Counted from the stretch's first letter, positions 18,208 through 27,486 are shown. The stretch is 61,582 nt of DNA from Roseiflexaceae bacterium (GCA_947474225.1 CANJHS010000014.1:1-61582); one strand, 5' to 3'. Made by a program: numbers and translations. The notes: generated by a model not told the origin, from the sequence alone.

Positions 18208-19428
18208 ATGCCAGCAGATACTCGTGACGCTCTCAAAGCGCTTGTCCGTGCTGAAATCGAATCAGCCTTGCCTACCCTCATCGGCCTGAGTGATTGGATG
18301 TATCACAATCCAGAATTGGGCCGACAAGAATACCAAGCTTCTGCCAAAATAGTCGACATCATCGAGGAATATGGCGCTACGGTAACCAAAAACATTGCCG
18401 GTATGGAAACAGCATTCGTCGCAGCCCTACCAGGTCAGAAGCCCGGTCCCAAAATCGGCATCATCGCTGAATACGACGCACTGCCCGAAGTAGGCCAGGG
18501 GTGTGGTCACAATCTTATTGCAACAGCTGCCCTCGGTGCTGCCATGGGACTCGCACGTATCGGCAATCGCTTGCCAGGTTCGGTCGTGCTCCTGGGTACT
18601 CCCGCCGAAGAGTCTGCCGTCCCAAATGCGGGCGGCAAAATTCATATGATTCGCGATGGTCGCTTTGAGGGTATTGACGCTACGATAATGATCCATCCGA
18701 TGACGTATGACCGGATCGATTATGACTCATCGTTGGTTGCTAAAGGCCTCGAACTGTCGTTTCATGGCAAATCGGCGCACGCAGCTGCCAATCCTGAGGA
18801 TGGCATCAACGCGTTAGACGCACTCATTGTCACATTCTCGAGTGTTGGTTTGTTGCGTCAGCAGATACGTGACGATGCCCGCATCCACGGCATCATCACA
18901 CACGGTGGCACTGCTCCAAATGTGATACCAAATCTCACGAAAGCACGCTTTCGCATCCGTGCAGCCGACATCACCTACGCAGATCAGCTCTTTCACCGTG
19001 TCATTGCCTGCGCACAAGCCGGCGCGTTGGCTACTGGCTGTACCCTTGAGTGGGAAGAATACATGCCGGCTTATCTTAATATGGTCCCAAATCGTGCATT
19101 GGGAAAGCTTTTCGCCAATAACCTCGAACACATCGGTCGGAATGTGTCGGCAGCACCAGCCAAAACCGGATCGGGTTCGACCGACCTTGGGAACGTCAGC
19201 CACCACGTCCCGTCGATTTGTGCCTATCTCGAAATCTGTGGGACTGAAGCGAGCTGGCATTCTACTGCTGTCGCAGATGCCACCATTACCGCAAAAGGCC
19301 ATCAGGCCATCGTAGACGGAGCAGTCTCAATGGCGCTCACCGCGATTGATTTCTTGTTTGATGATGACGCACGGGCAGCGATTAAATCCGAATTTGAGCA
19401 TGCACAACGATTCACAGGTGATGTCTAA
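18208..19428 (+). CDS. M20 family amidohydrolase (AbgB/M20D-like)
   Basis: This is a zinc-dependent amide hydrolase, 406 residues. An N-terminal segment DWMYHNPELGRQEY and the metal region IAEYDALPEVGQGCGHN (Cys-Gly-His) match the M20D group that includes aminobenzoyl-glutamate and N-acyl-amino-acid hydrolases. A PAEES glutamate pair, the dimerisation-domain FHGKSAHAA and a C-terminal SWHSTAVAD histidine follow. No signal peptide, so cytoplasmic. AAGGAA precedes the ATG. It shares one base with the following amidase gene, so the two probably act on related amides. Confidence 0.88.
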   Translation: MPADTRDALKALVRAEIESALPTLIGLSDWMYHNPELGRQEYQASAKIVDIIEEYGATVTKNIAGMETAFVAALPGQKPGPKIGIIAEYDALPEVGQGCGHNLIATAALGAAMGLARIGNRLPGSVVLLGTPAEESAVPNAGGKIHMIRDGRFEGIDATIMIHPMTYDRIDYDSSLVAKGLELSFHGKSAHAAANPEDGINALDALIVTFSSVGLLRQQIRDDARIHGIITHGGTAPNVIPNLTKARFRIRAADITYADQLFHRVIACAQAGALATGCTLEWEEYMPAYLNMVPNRALGKLFANNLEHIGRNVSAAPAKTGSGSTDLGNVSHHVPSICAYLEICGTEASWHSTAVADATITAKGHQAIVDGAVSMALTAIDFLFDDDARAAIKSEFEHAQRFTGDV

Positions 19429-20834
19429 TGGACGATATCGTTTTCCAAACAGCACGTGCGCAGCGCACTGCTGTTGTTACCAAGCAGATCAGTGCAGTAG
19501 AACTGCTGCAGGAACACCTTGCGCAAATCGCTCATACCAATCCCAAGATAAACGCAATTGTCACGTTCGACCCAGAAGGTGCGCTCCGTATTGCAGGCCA
19601 TATTGATGCGTTGATCGCGCACGCGGTCGACATGGGAGTTTTGGCAGGCTTGCCGATTGTGCACAAGGATTTAACCGAGGTTGCGGGCATGCGCTTTACC
19701 CGTGGGTCGCCTATATTCAAAGATACGATTGGTGTGACAGATTCACTCATCGTTGCGCGGCTTAAAAATGCCGGTGCGGTCACCCTCGGCAAAAGCAATA
19801 CGCCCGAATTTGGGGCTGGCTCTCAGACATTTAACCCGGTGTTTGGTGCTACCAACAATCCCCATGACGTGACCAAAACTGCCGGCGGGAGTTCAGGCGG
19901 CGCGGCCGCTGCACTTTCTTGTCGGATGGTGCCGATTGCGGACGGCAGCGACATGGGCGGTTCTCTGCGTAATCCTGCGGCTTTTTGCGGAGTCGTCGGC
20001 TTCCGGCCATCACCAGGCATTGTTCCAGTCAACGATTCATGGTCACCGCTGGCGGTAGATGGTCCTATGGCACGCACGGTCGGTGATGTCGCGCTCATGC
20101 TCGCGGCATTAGCCGGCGTTGAGCCCCATGCAACGTTGACTGCTCCGGCTGACCTTTCGGCGCTGAGAGAATTTGACCCCATTAGCCTCAAAGATAAGCG
20201 TATCGCTTGGGCGCAAAACTGGGGTGGCCTGTCTATCGAAACCGATCTGGCTACGGTCATTGCCGCTCAACGGCAGCGCTTTGTTGACTTGGGTGCCGAA
20301 GTGGTTGATGCATGCCCTGACTTCGCCGGTGTCGATGAAGCCTTCCAGACCCTTCGCGCCCTCGGTTTTGAGACCTCACTTGGCGAACTGCTCGACACCC
20401 ATCCTGATCAACTCAAAGATACCGTGCAGTGGAATATCAGAGCCGGTCGTGCGTTGTCCGGTGCAGATATCGCCCGTGCGCAAAGACTCCAGAGCGCGTT
20501 GTTTGTCCGTATGAAGCAATTCATGCGTGATTTCGACATGGTTGTCGGGCCCGTCACGCAAGTACTGCCGTTCGATGTCACTCAGCCGTATATCACGCAT
20601 ATTAATGGCGTAGAACAAAAGACCTATGTCGATTGGATGCGCTCGTGTTATTACATCACCATGACACTGCATCCTGCACTCTCGCTCCCGTGTGGGTTTG
20701 CAACGAACGGCTTGCCGGTTGGACTCCAACTGGTAGGCCGGTACCGCGACGATGTACAGCTGCTCCGTATGGCCGCAGCTATTGAGTCGACAATCGATAT
20801 GAATCAGTTTATTCCCGCGATAGCACGAAGATAA
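19428..20834 (+). CDS. Amidase signature family hydrolase
   Basis: The 468-residue enzyme has a complete Ser-cisSer-Lys triad: Lys80 in VHKDLTEVAG, Ser155 in TAGGSSGGAAAA and nucleophile Ser179 in SDMGGSLRNPA. The spacing of 75 and 24 residues is that of well-studied family members. Substrates of the family range from acylamides to peptide amides. It is unlikely to be GatA because no gatC/gatB lie nearby. The start codon overlaps the previous stop (TAATG). Confidence 0.92.
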   Translation: MDDIVFQTARAQRTAVVTKQISAVELLQEHLAQIAHTNPKINAIVTFDPEGALRIAGHIDALIAHAVDMGVLAGLPIVHKDLTEVAGMRFTRGSPIFKDTIGVTDSLIVARLKNAGAVTLGKSNTPEFGAGSQTFNPVFGATNNPHDVTKTAGGSSGGAAAALSCRMVPIADGSDMGGSLRNPAAFCGVVGFRPSPGIVPVNDSWSPLAVDGPMARTVGDVALMLAALAGVEPHATLTAPADLSALREFDPISLKDKRIAWAQNWGGLSIETDLATVIAAQRQRFVDLGAEVVDACPDFAGVDEAFQTLRALGFETSLGELLDTHPDQLKDTVQWNIRAGRALSGADIARAQRLQSALFVRMKQFMRDFDMVVGPVTQVLPFDVTQPYITHINGVEQKTYVDWMRSCYYITMTLHPALSLPCGFATNGLPVGLQLVGRYRDDVQLLRMAAAIESTIDMNQFIPAIARR

Positions 20835-20843
20835 AGGATTTCC

Positions 20844-21569
20844 ATGCAAATTACTTGGTTAGGCCACGCGACCGTCTATTTGGTCACAAACGGTGGCACG
20901 CGTATTTTGGTAGATGCGTGGGTCGACAACAATCCAGCATGTCCGTCGGAATGGCACAACAACATACGGACACTAGGTATCGATGTCATTTTGTTGACGC
21001 ACGGTCACATCGATCATTCTCTGGATGTGGCTCCACTTTATCGCGATACTGGTGCTCGCATTGTCTGTCAATACGATGTCACAGAGTGGCTGAGTTATCA
21101 AGATGTCCCACCAGAGTCAATCGAAGGAATGAACAAAGGCGGCACCATTCGTATTGGTGACACACGCATTACGATGACGACGGCACAACATAGTAGTAAT
21201 TGGCCCACTGCCGCAGGTCGACGCGTATTGGGGACCGAAGTCGGCTATATTCTGCGGGTCGACAATGATGTCACCGTTTATGCATCTGGCGACACAACCG
21301 TTATGTCCGATATGGCTATTCTTTCTGACCTATATGCACCAGACATCGCAATTTTGCCCATTGGTGACCGCTACACGATGGGACCGTACGAAGCAGCCTA
21401 TGCATTAATGCTCCTCCGTTCGGCGCATGTATTACCTATTCATTATCAAACATTCCCTGATTTAACCGGTACGCCTGCACTCCTCGCCGATGAGATTGCT
21501 GCACGCGGTGTTTCGTGTTCTATTATTCCAGCCGTAATCGGTATACCTTTTTCAACAGGAGCAGCATGA
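20844..21569 (+). CDS. Metallo-beta-lactamase-fold hydrolase (UPF0173-like)
   Basis: The 241-residue protein has the zinc-binding H-x-H-x-D-H motif as HGHIDH at residues 53-58, a mid-protein HSS, the ASGDTT strand and a late PIHYQTFPDL histidine. Together these match the UPF0173/YtkL type of metal-dependent hydrolase. It opens MQITWLGHAT, typical for that group. The substrate is not established. AAAGGA precedes the ATG; the end overlaps the dehydrogenase start by 4 bases. Confidence 0.88.
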   Translation: MQITWLGHATVYLVTNGGTRILVDAWVDNNPACPSEWHNNIRTLGIDVILLTHGHIDHSLDVAPLYRDTGARIVCQYDVTEWLSYQDVPPESIEGMNKGGTIRIGDTRITMTTAQHSSNWPTAAGRRVLGTEVGYILRVDNDVTVYASGDTTVMSDMAILSDLYAPDIAILPIGDRYTMGPYEAAYALMLLRSAHVLPIHYQTFPDLTGTPALLADEIAARGVSCSIIPAVIGIPFSTGAA

Positions 21570-22522
21570 AAGTTATCATTCCAGAAGCAGTTGCCGCGTA
21601 CCTTATCCCCAAACTGCACGAGCGTTTTCCAGATATAATCCCGGTCACGTTTGGTGATGATGGAGTCCCAAACGGAGACGTACACGATGCACTCGTGTTC
21701 ATGCGCTGGTGGAATGACATGCATGAATTCCGCCATACCCTGGCCGCTGCACCACAAATCCGTTGGGTCTACACCCCGAGCGCCGGCATTGAGTACATGG
21801 ACCTCGAGCTCCTACAACAACGAAACATCACACTCACGAACGCCGCAGGTGTCCACGCAGTCCCTATTGCAGAGTTCGTCATGCTGTATCTGCTGACACA
21901 TGCCAAAAAAGCATGGCAGTTGCATGATTTTCCCCGTGATGCATGGAGCGACGTTGAACAAACGAAACTCGACGAGCTCGATGGCAAAACGATGGCGATA
22001 TTGGGCCTCGGCGGTATCGGCCAAGAGACCGCCAAACGAGCCAAAGCCTTTGGAATGCGCGTCATCGGGAGCCGACGCACGCCGCAACCTACACCAAATG
22101 TCGACCATGTGGTAGGTGATGATACATGGCGTAGTCTCCTCCCAGAAGCAGATGTACTCGTCATTGCCACACCATCAACTCCTCGCACCCGCGGGATGCT
22201 TGACCGTACAGCGCTTGCGCTCCTAAAACCTACGGCCTATCTCGTCAATGTCGGACGAGGAAACGTTATCGATACACCCGCATTGATTGAGGCACTCGCC
22301 AATGGTCGTCTGGCTGGCGCAGGACTCGATGTAGTCCCCGAAGAGCCACTGCCCATTGACCATCCGCTCTGGGATGCACCAAATGTCTGGATTACCCCAC
22401 ATGTGACCTCATCCTCGCCGAACGGACGGAAGCGCTCGATGGGGCTTTTTCTCGATAATCTCGAACGCTTTCGAGCCGGAGCCCCGCTCCATAATATCGT
22501 GAACTACGACGAAGGGTACTAG
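21566..22522 (+). CDS. D-2-hydroxyacid dehydrogenase
   Basis: This is an NAD(P)-dependent dehydrogenase of the D-isomer family, 318 residues. The nucleotide-binding GLGGIG is at 147-152, and the catalytic set is Arg231 (VNVGRGNVID), Glu260 (PEEPLPIDHPL) and His279 (WITPHVT). Likely substrates are D-2-hydroxy or glyoxylate-like acids. I chose ATG 21566, with AGGAG five bases away and an ATGA overlap with the preceding gene; an in-frame GTG 51 bases upstream is less likely. It lacks the ACT domain seen in SerA. Confidence 0.9.
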   Translation: MKVIIPEAVAAYLIPKLHERFPDIIPVTFGDDGVPNGDVHDALVFMRWWNDMHEFRHTLAAAPQIRWVYTPSAGIEYMDLELLQQRNITLTNAAGVHAVPIAEFVMLYLLTHAKKAWQLHDFPRDAWSDVEQTKLDELDGKTMAILGLGGIGQETAKRAKAFGMRVIGSRRTPQPTPNVDHVVGDDTWRSLLPEADVLVIATPSTPRTRGMLDRTALALLKPTAYLVNVGRGNVIDTPALIEALANGRLAGAGLDVVPEEPLPIDHPLWDAPNVWITPHVTSSSPNGRKRSMGLFLDNLERFRAGAPLHNIVNYDEGY

Positions 22523-22528
22523 ATCAAA

Positions 22529-23473
22529 ATGTACCTTGGAGTCGATGCAGGTGGAACCAAGACGGACGCAATGCTTGTCGCCGAAAATGGCGAGCGACTC
22601 GCCATAGGGCGCTTTGGTCCGGGTAATTGGGAAGCCATCGGTGTCGAAAACGCACTGACGCTCTATTCCCACGTCATTGATGACCTGTGCAGTCAAGCAT
22701 CCGTACATCCTGCACAGCTGCGTTCAGTGGGCTGGGGTCTGGCGGGGCTCGATTGGCCCTCTGATTACGAACGACTCGCTCCTCGGATACGTTCGTTGTT
22801 GCCGTATGCCACACATATTTGCGTGAATGATGCGTTTCTGCCCTTACGTGCCGGCAGTACGCGGCCCTACGGAGTCGCTGCTATTGCCGGAACCGGGAGT
22901 ACGGTTGCTGCTATTGGTCTTGATGGCAGACAGTCACGCACCTTTGGCTTGGGCGGTGACTGGGGAGACTTCGATGGGGCACAGCACTTGACGCGTGCGG
23001 CATTGCGTGCTGCTGCGCGGACAGGATATGGTATTGAACCAGCAACATTACTTACCGATGAACTGTTGGTATGGGCAGGGGTTGCATCAATAGCCGCGCT
23101 TGCAGAAGCATTTTCACGGCGGGGATCGGTACCCGATGTCGCCACGTTTGCACCAATTGTGATGCGTTGTGCCGATGCTGGTGACGCGATTGCCCAACAG
23201 ATTATTTGTGATGCTGGCCGTCTGCTCGCCCAAAACATCAGCGCAATGGCACGTGCAGTGGGAATCGATGCAATCGCGTTTGATGCGGTCCTCGCAGGTG
23301 GCGTTGCGACAGGCGCTGTACCGTTGTTTCTTGCCACCATAACCCAAGAAGTACAAGCTGTTTGCCCACTTGCCGAAATAAGCGTATTGCGCCGTCCACC
23401 AGTCATTGGGGCACTGCTTTTGGCAATGGATGCTGTCGGTTGTCTCACTGAACGAATCCAAGGGGAGTGGTAA
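22529..23473 (+). CDS. BadF/BadG-type sugar kinase (N-acetylglucosamine kinase-like)
   Basis: This is an ASKHA-fold ATPase of 314 residues. Phosphate-1 motif LGVDAGGTKTDAML is at the start, then VGWGLAGLDWP, phosphate-2 motif IAGTGSTVAAIG and the glycine-rich GLGGDWGDFDGAQ. The last corresponds to the region lining the sugar site of N-acetylglucosamine kinases. No activase cysteine pair for an iron-sulfur cluster is seen, so a kinase is more likely than a dehydratase activator. It sits between the dehydrogenase and a lipoprotein, consistent with amino-sugar salvage. Ribosome site weak. Confidence 0.8.
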   Translation: MYLGVDAGGTKTDAMLVAENGERLAIGRFGPGNWEAIGVENALTLYSHVIDDLCSQASVHPAQLRSVGWGLAGLDWPSDYERLAPRIRSLLPYATHICVNDAFLPLRAGSTRPYGVAAIAGTGSTVAAIGLDGRQSRTFGLGGDWGDFDGAQHLTRAALRAAARTGYGIEPATLLTDELLVWAGVASIAALAEAFSRRGSVPDVATFAPIVMRCADAGDAIAQQIICDAGRLLAQNISAMARAVGIDAIAFDAVLAGGVATGAVPLFLATITQEVQAVCPLAEISVLRRPPVIGALLLAMDAVGCLTERIQGEW

Positions 23474-23474
23474 C

Positions 23475-24785
23475 ATGCAGCACGCCAGTCGGTTTTGTCT
23501 GCTTGTGTGGTTGTGCGTTTCCTTGACCAGCTGTTCCGATCTCCCGTATATTCCGTTGTCTGCGACAGCGACTCCATCCGTCATACCAACTCCGAAACCC
23601 ACACGCGTCCCCACCAAGACCCCAGCAGTAGCAACCGCTACCCCGATAGCTGCAGTGGGCTCAAGTGACAATCCGCTCCGTATTCGCATCATCCAATCAG
23701 ATCTCAACAGCGAAGCAGCACTCCAAAGTGTTCTGCAGGCAGCAGCGGAGCGTGCCTCGGTACACGTGGTGATTGATGTCCATACTGCTGATGGTGTGTA
23801 TGCATTGGCGCAAACGCCTGATGTCGGCCCCAGAGTAGATGTATGGATTGGCACCGAATTCGATGTTGCCCAACTTGCTTCCTTCAACGCTGTTGCAACT
23901 GGGGTCGTGACGCCTGATGCAACAGCGTATCCATACGTAGCTGACGCAATCGCGACGCACCCACAACTCGCGGTCTATCCCTTTGCAGCAAAGAACTACC
24001 TGATTGGTATAGCGAACAGTGAGTTATTACCAGCCTTACCGACATCTACCGCAGACCTAATGACTGTCGATCGGCGTACCCTAGGCCGGACCCGTTACGA
24101 TATGGCATATGCCTGGGCTGAGGGAAGGTGGTTTGATGCGTTTATTGCAGTACTCGATCCCGAGTCAACCCAACCTAGTGCTATCCGCGCTCCGACTGAA
24201 GACGCACTGATGCAAGGCTTAACCTCCCTCAAAGAAATGCGTACCCTCGGCCCGCGCGAGGCCACATCGTACCAAGAATCCATTACAGATTTCGTGAATT
24301 GGCGGGTTCAGTTCACTCTCGATGGGGACGCTGCGATTCGCAGATACAGTCAGTACTCGCAAACGCTTAATCTTGCATTTGCAGCGCCGCCAGTTTATAC
24401 AATTGCAGCACAGCCTCTTAATCCACCCATTGACGTCGTCTCGCTTATTCTCGCAGCTGGGCATGCACCGGATATTGATGGCCCTATTCAACAGATTGTT
24501 GCTTCACTTCGTGAAGCAAATGCGCAAACGACACTCGTCACACGGCTACATTGGGTGCCATATCGTGCCGATGTCTATCAATTGGTTGACATAACAGAAA
24601 CTACTGATGCTGCTGTGCTCATGCAACTCGCCGCGACATTTCGTGTGCAACGGTATTCGGCCACGACCATTTGTCGGTGGGATGCCTACGAGTCGGTGTT
24701 GCCGTTTGTCCTCCTGCGAGAGATTCGGCTCGAAGAAGGTGTGCGTACCCTCCACAGCGCAATCGAAGCGTGCTACGCCCCGTAG
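23475..24785 (+). CDS. Lipoprotein, solute-binding-like
   Basis: The 436-residue exported protein has a lipoprotein signal peptide with lipobox LTSC and lipidated Cys20. A Thr/Pro-rich spacer follows to about residue 62. The remaining 370 residues, such as VDVWIGTEFDVAQL and FAAKNYLIGIANSELLPALP, resemble an extracellular solute-binding protein with a two-lobed fold. The match is weak and no permease genes are adjacent. Start chosen at ATG 23475 behind AGGGGAG. It closes the hydrolase-kinase operon. Confidence 0.7.
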   Translation: MQHASRFCLLVWLCVSLTSCSDLPYIPLSATATPSVIPTPKPTRVPTKTPAVATATPIAAVGSSDNPLRIRIIQSDLNSEAALQSVLQAAAERASVHVVIDVHTADGVYALAQTPDVGPRVDVWIGTEFDVAQLASFNAVATGVVTPDATAYPYVADAIATHPQLAVYPFAAKNYLIGIANSELLPALPTSTADLMTVDRRTLGRTRYDMAYAWAEGRWFDAFIAVLDPESTQPSAIRAPTEDALMQGLTSLKEMRTLGPREATSYQESITDFVNWRVQFTLDGDAAIRRYSQYSQTLNLAFAAPPVYTIAAQPLNPPIDVVSLILAAGHAPDIDGPIQQIVASLREANAQTTLVTRLHWVPYRADVYQLVDITETTDAAVLMQLAATFRVQRYSATTICRWDAYESVLPFVLLREIRLEEGVRTLHSAIEACYAP

Positions 24786-24826
24786 TTTGCAAATGAACTG
24801 TAATCTGTTGACCTTGTCGCACGATA

Positions 24827-24839
24827 CTACAGACTGTAG
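24827..24839. promoter_or_regulatory. Palindrome, possible operator of the HTH-M23 gene
   Basis: CTACAG-A-CTGTAG is a perfect 13-base palindrome lying 10 bases before the ATG of a gene whose product has an N-terminal helix-turn-helix. A -35-like TTGACC lies at 24808-24813. Position fits autoregulation, but binding is untested. Confidence 0.4.
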
Positions 24840-24849
24840 ACTAGTCAGT

Positions 24850-25842
24850 ATGAATGCAACGGTCAAATCAAGCTACGAACACTTTCGGCTACGCGCTGGT
24901 CTCTCAATTGTTGAGGTGGCTGCGCGTTCCGGTATTTCTGTCCGTGATATTGCCGCTGCCGAACGCGGCGAATACCTCTTTACCCCGCGTGAATTGCAGT
25001 CCCTTAGCGATGTCTATCAGGTAACGTTAGCAACGTTGCTCAATACTGAACCGAAGCGTGTATCCTCCAATAAACCAGCGTATCTCGTCTCAGGCATAGT
25101 TGTCGGTTTTTCTGTACTGTTGATTTTGTTTGGGCAATTACAAATACGTTCTTTGATTGTCAGCGCGCCGACACTTGCATTGGCATCAGCAGCACGGAAC
25201 GTGCCGGCAGTGGCAGACATGCGAAATCCCACTGGATCAGATTTGCGCGGAGCAAGTGCACATCTCCATCATCAGCTGATAGATTTGGCAATTGCCAACC
25301 CTGCTTCTGCAATGCCTGCCATGGGTGGTCAAGACGAAAACGCCCCTGATGCGCAGGGGAATGCTGCTCCGCTTGCGGCAATTGCTTCGAAGCGCGGCGC
25401 GTTAGGAGCACCGTATGGCTGCCCCATTCAGCCGACAGCCGGTCAGGTTGTCATGACGCAGGGCTACAATGTTGGGACACATGCCCCAGCCTCGGCTTGG
25501 GGGGCAGTCGATCTTGCAGTGGACAGTGATGGCAACGGCTATTCAGATCCGAGTGCCACAATTGGTGCTCCTGTTGTTGCCCTGCACGCTGGGATTGCCC
25601 GTGTCGTCCCGAATAACTGGTTGGCCGGTAATTACGTACGGTTAACGGACGAAATGAATGGGTGGGCGACTGCGTACGCGCATCTCAAAAAGCTCAATAT
25701 CACCAATGGCCAACGTATCGAACCAGGCATGATCATCGGTTGGGTCGGTACCACCGGGTATAGCAGCGGCCCTCATTTGCATTACGAGGTCTATCACAAT
25801 GATATCAACATCAATCCACTCACCGTGCTTGAATGTTGGTGA
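24850..25842 (+). CDS. Membrane protein: cytoplasmic HTH, one TM, extracellular M23 domain
   Basis: The 330-residue protein has three parts. Residues 8-65 form an XRE-type helix-turn-helix (LSIVEVAARSGISVRDIAAAERG). Residues 77-95 are a single membrane helix. After an Ala/Pro-rich linker comes a LytM/M23 domain (about 205-325) that would lie outside. The M23 domain keeps YAHL and the GPHLHYEV motif. The usual H-x3-D metal motif reads WGAVD, with a His ten residues before the Asp. A DSDGNGYSD loop follows that resembles a calcium-binding loop. The layout recalls RodZ-like anchors joined to a wall-binding domain. ATG 24850 chosen because the HTH begins right after it. Confidence 0.75.
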   Translation: MNATVKSSYEHFRLRAGLSIVEVAARSGISVRDIAAAERGEYLFTPRELQSLSDVYQVTLATLLNTEPKRVSSNKPAYLVSGIVVGFSVLLILFGQLQIRSLIVSAPTLALASAARNVPAVADMRNPTGSDLRGASAHLHHQLIDLAIANPASAMPAMGGQDENAPDAQGNAAPLAAIASKRGALGAPYGCPIQPTAGQVVMTQGYNVGTHAPASAWGAVDLAVDSDGNGYSDPSATIGAPVVALHAGIARVVPNNWLAGNYVRLTDEMNGWATAYAHLKKLNITNGQRIEPGMIIGWVGTTGYSSGPHLHYEVYHNDININPLTVLECW

Positions 25843-25848
25843 TACAAT
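25840..25848 (+). promoter_or_regulatory. Extended -10 before serA
   Basis: TGATACAAT fits an extended -10 (TGnTAtAAT) and overlaps the stop of the M23 gene. Transcription would begin near 25855, just upstream of the terminator-like hairpin that precedes serA. No -35 is evident. Confidence 0.4.
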
Positions 25849-25868
25849 ACGTTTAGTTCGCAGTAGGG

Positions 25869-25893
25869 CGGGACCGGGTGGTTCCGTTTTTTT
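25869..25893 (+). terminator. Intrinsic terminator abutting serA
   Basis: CGGGACC pairs with GGTTCCG (one G-U in RNA) across a GGGT loop and is followed by seven T. It ends 18 bases before the chosen serA start. It can end the HTH-M23 transcript, and it also lies downstream of a possible promoter, so it may attenuate serA. Confidence 0.75.
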
Positions 25894-25911
25894 ATGGAAA
25901 AGAAAGCTGCC

Positions 25912-27486
25912 ATGCACCGCATTCTAATCGCCGAACCCATCGCCGATGAAGGATTAGCCCATCTGGTTGATGCGGCAGACGTCGATGTCAAGTCCACCAT
26001 AACCCGACAGGATCTCCTCGCAATCATTGACCAGTACGATGCACTTATCGTTCGCAGTGCGACAAAGGTCGACGCAGAATTAATCGCAGCCGGCACACGT
26101 TTGCGCGTTATTGGCCGCGCTGGTACCGGTGTCGACAACATCGACGTCGAATCCGCAACGCGTCACGGAATAATTGTCGTTAATGCACCGGCGTCAAACA
26201 GTGTAGCGGTCGCTGAACTCGCCATTGGATTGATCCTCTCGCTTGCCCGTCACCTCCCCCAAGCCCACGCCCATGTCGCCGCAGGCGGTTGGAGCAGAGC
26301 CAAGTTTATGGGCCGAGAAGTCCGTGGCAAAACCCTCGGGCTGATTGGTTTTGGACGTATCGGAGCAGAAGTCGCCCGACGTGCACGCGCACTCGAGATG
26401 GATGTGATAGCCTACGATCCCATTGTTTCGACGGAACGTGCCCAGCAACTCGGTGTCACACTCGCCTCTGTCGACGATGTCCTCGCCAAGAGTGATTACG
26501 TCTCACTCCATGTGCCGTTGGTCGATTCGACACGTCACCTCATCAATGCGTCACGCCTCAAATTGATGAAGTCTGGTGCTGTGATTATCAATGCAGCCAG
26601 AGGTGGAGTCATCGACGAGCAAGCGCTTGCTGAGGCAATAGCCGCAGGTCAAATCGCCGGTGCAGCGATTGATGCCTACGAAAAAGAACCGCCCGTCAAC
26701 TCGCCGCTCCTCGGCGACCCACGAATCATTACGATTCCTCATCTTGGTGCTTCTACCGTCGAAGCACAGGCGATGACCGGTGTCGATGTCGCGCAGGGTG
26801 TGCTCGATGCGCTCGACGGACGCTCACCGCGATACGCAGTGAACGCACCGTATATTGCGCCTGAAGACGTCGGTCTCGTGACGCCATATACCACCCTTGC
26901 CAAAAGCTTAGGCAAAATGTGCATCGGCATTATCAAAGAACCAATTACACGGTACGAATTTGTGTATGCTGGCGAACTCGCCACCACCAGCACCGGTCCG
27001 TTGCGTATCGCGCTGTTGCAGGGATTGCTGTCTGGGGTGAGTGAACAGCGTATAACCGCGATTAATGCGCCTATTATTGCCAAAGAACGCGGTTTGCGCT
27101 TTAGCGAAACAACACTCCCTGAAGTCGAAAATTATGCCGGTATGCTTGAGCTTCGTGCACATACTGCCAGCGGCGTGCGGGTCTTTAGTGGCACGGTGCT
27201 GAGGGACAAACCATATGTCGTCGAGCTCGACGGGTACTGGGTTACCTTCGAACCGGTCGGCTCACTGCTCTTTACTTATCACCGTGACCGGCCTGGCATG
27301 ATTGGTCGAGTTGGCACGCTTTTAGGTGCCGGTGACGTCAATATCTCAAGCATGCAAGTCGGTAGACTTGCCCCGCGAGAACAATCATTGATGGTGTTGA
27401 CACTCGATGACTTCGTTCCTGCTGAGGTCGTTGCATCACTCGAACGTGAATCACATATCGAACGTGCTGTTGCACTCGTGCTCTAA
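25912..27486 (+). CDS. serA: D-3-phosphoglycerate dehydrogenase
   Basis: SerA oxidises 3-phosphoglycerate in the first step of serine synthesis. The 524-residue protein is of the long form. The substrate and NAD domains have GFGRIG at 146-151, NAARGGVIDE with the catalytic Arg, and the IPHLGAST histidine. An intervening ASB domain follows, then a C-terminal ACT domain (LLFTYHRDRPGMIGRVGTLLG) for feedback by serine. I start at ATG 25912; an ATG at 25894 comes directly after the T run of a terminator and has no ribosome site. Confidence 0.95.
   Translation: MHRILIAEPIADEGLAHLVDAADVDVKSTITRQDLLAIIDQYDALIVRSATKVDAELIAAGTRLRVIGRAGTGVDNIDVESATRHGIIVVNAPASNSVAVAELAIGLILSLARHLPQAHAHVAAGGWSRAKFMGREVRGKTLGLIGFGRIGAEVARRARALEMDVIAYDPIVSTERAQQLGVTLASVDDVLAKSDYVSLHVPLVDSTRHLINASRLKLMKSGAVIINAARGGVIDEQALAEAIAAGQIAGAAIDAYEKEPPVNSPLLGDPRIITIPHLGASTVEAQAMTGVDVAQGVLDALDGRSPRYAVNAPYIAPEDVGLVTPYTTLAKSLGKMCIGIIKEPITRYEFVYAGELATTSTGPLRIALLQGLLSGVSEQRITAINAPIIAKERGLRFSETTLPEVENYAGMLELRAHTASGVRVFSGTVLRDKPYVVELDGYWVTFEPVGSLLFTYHRDRPGMIGRVGTLLGAGDVNISSMQVGRLAPREQSLMVLTLDDFVPAEVVASLERESHIERAVALVL

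Noticed and set aside
25869-25893. T-box-like GGGTGG motif before serA
   Set aside because: The gap is too short for a stem I and specifier loop; a plain terminator explains it.
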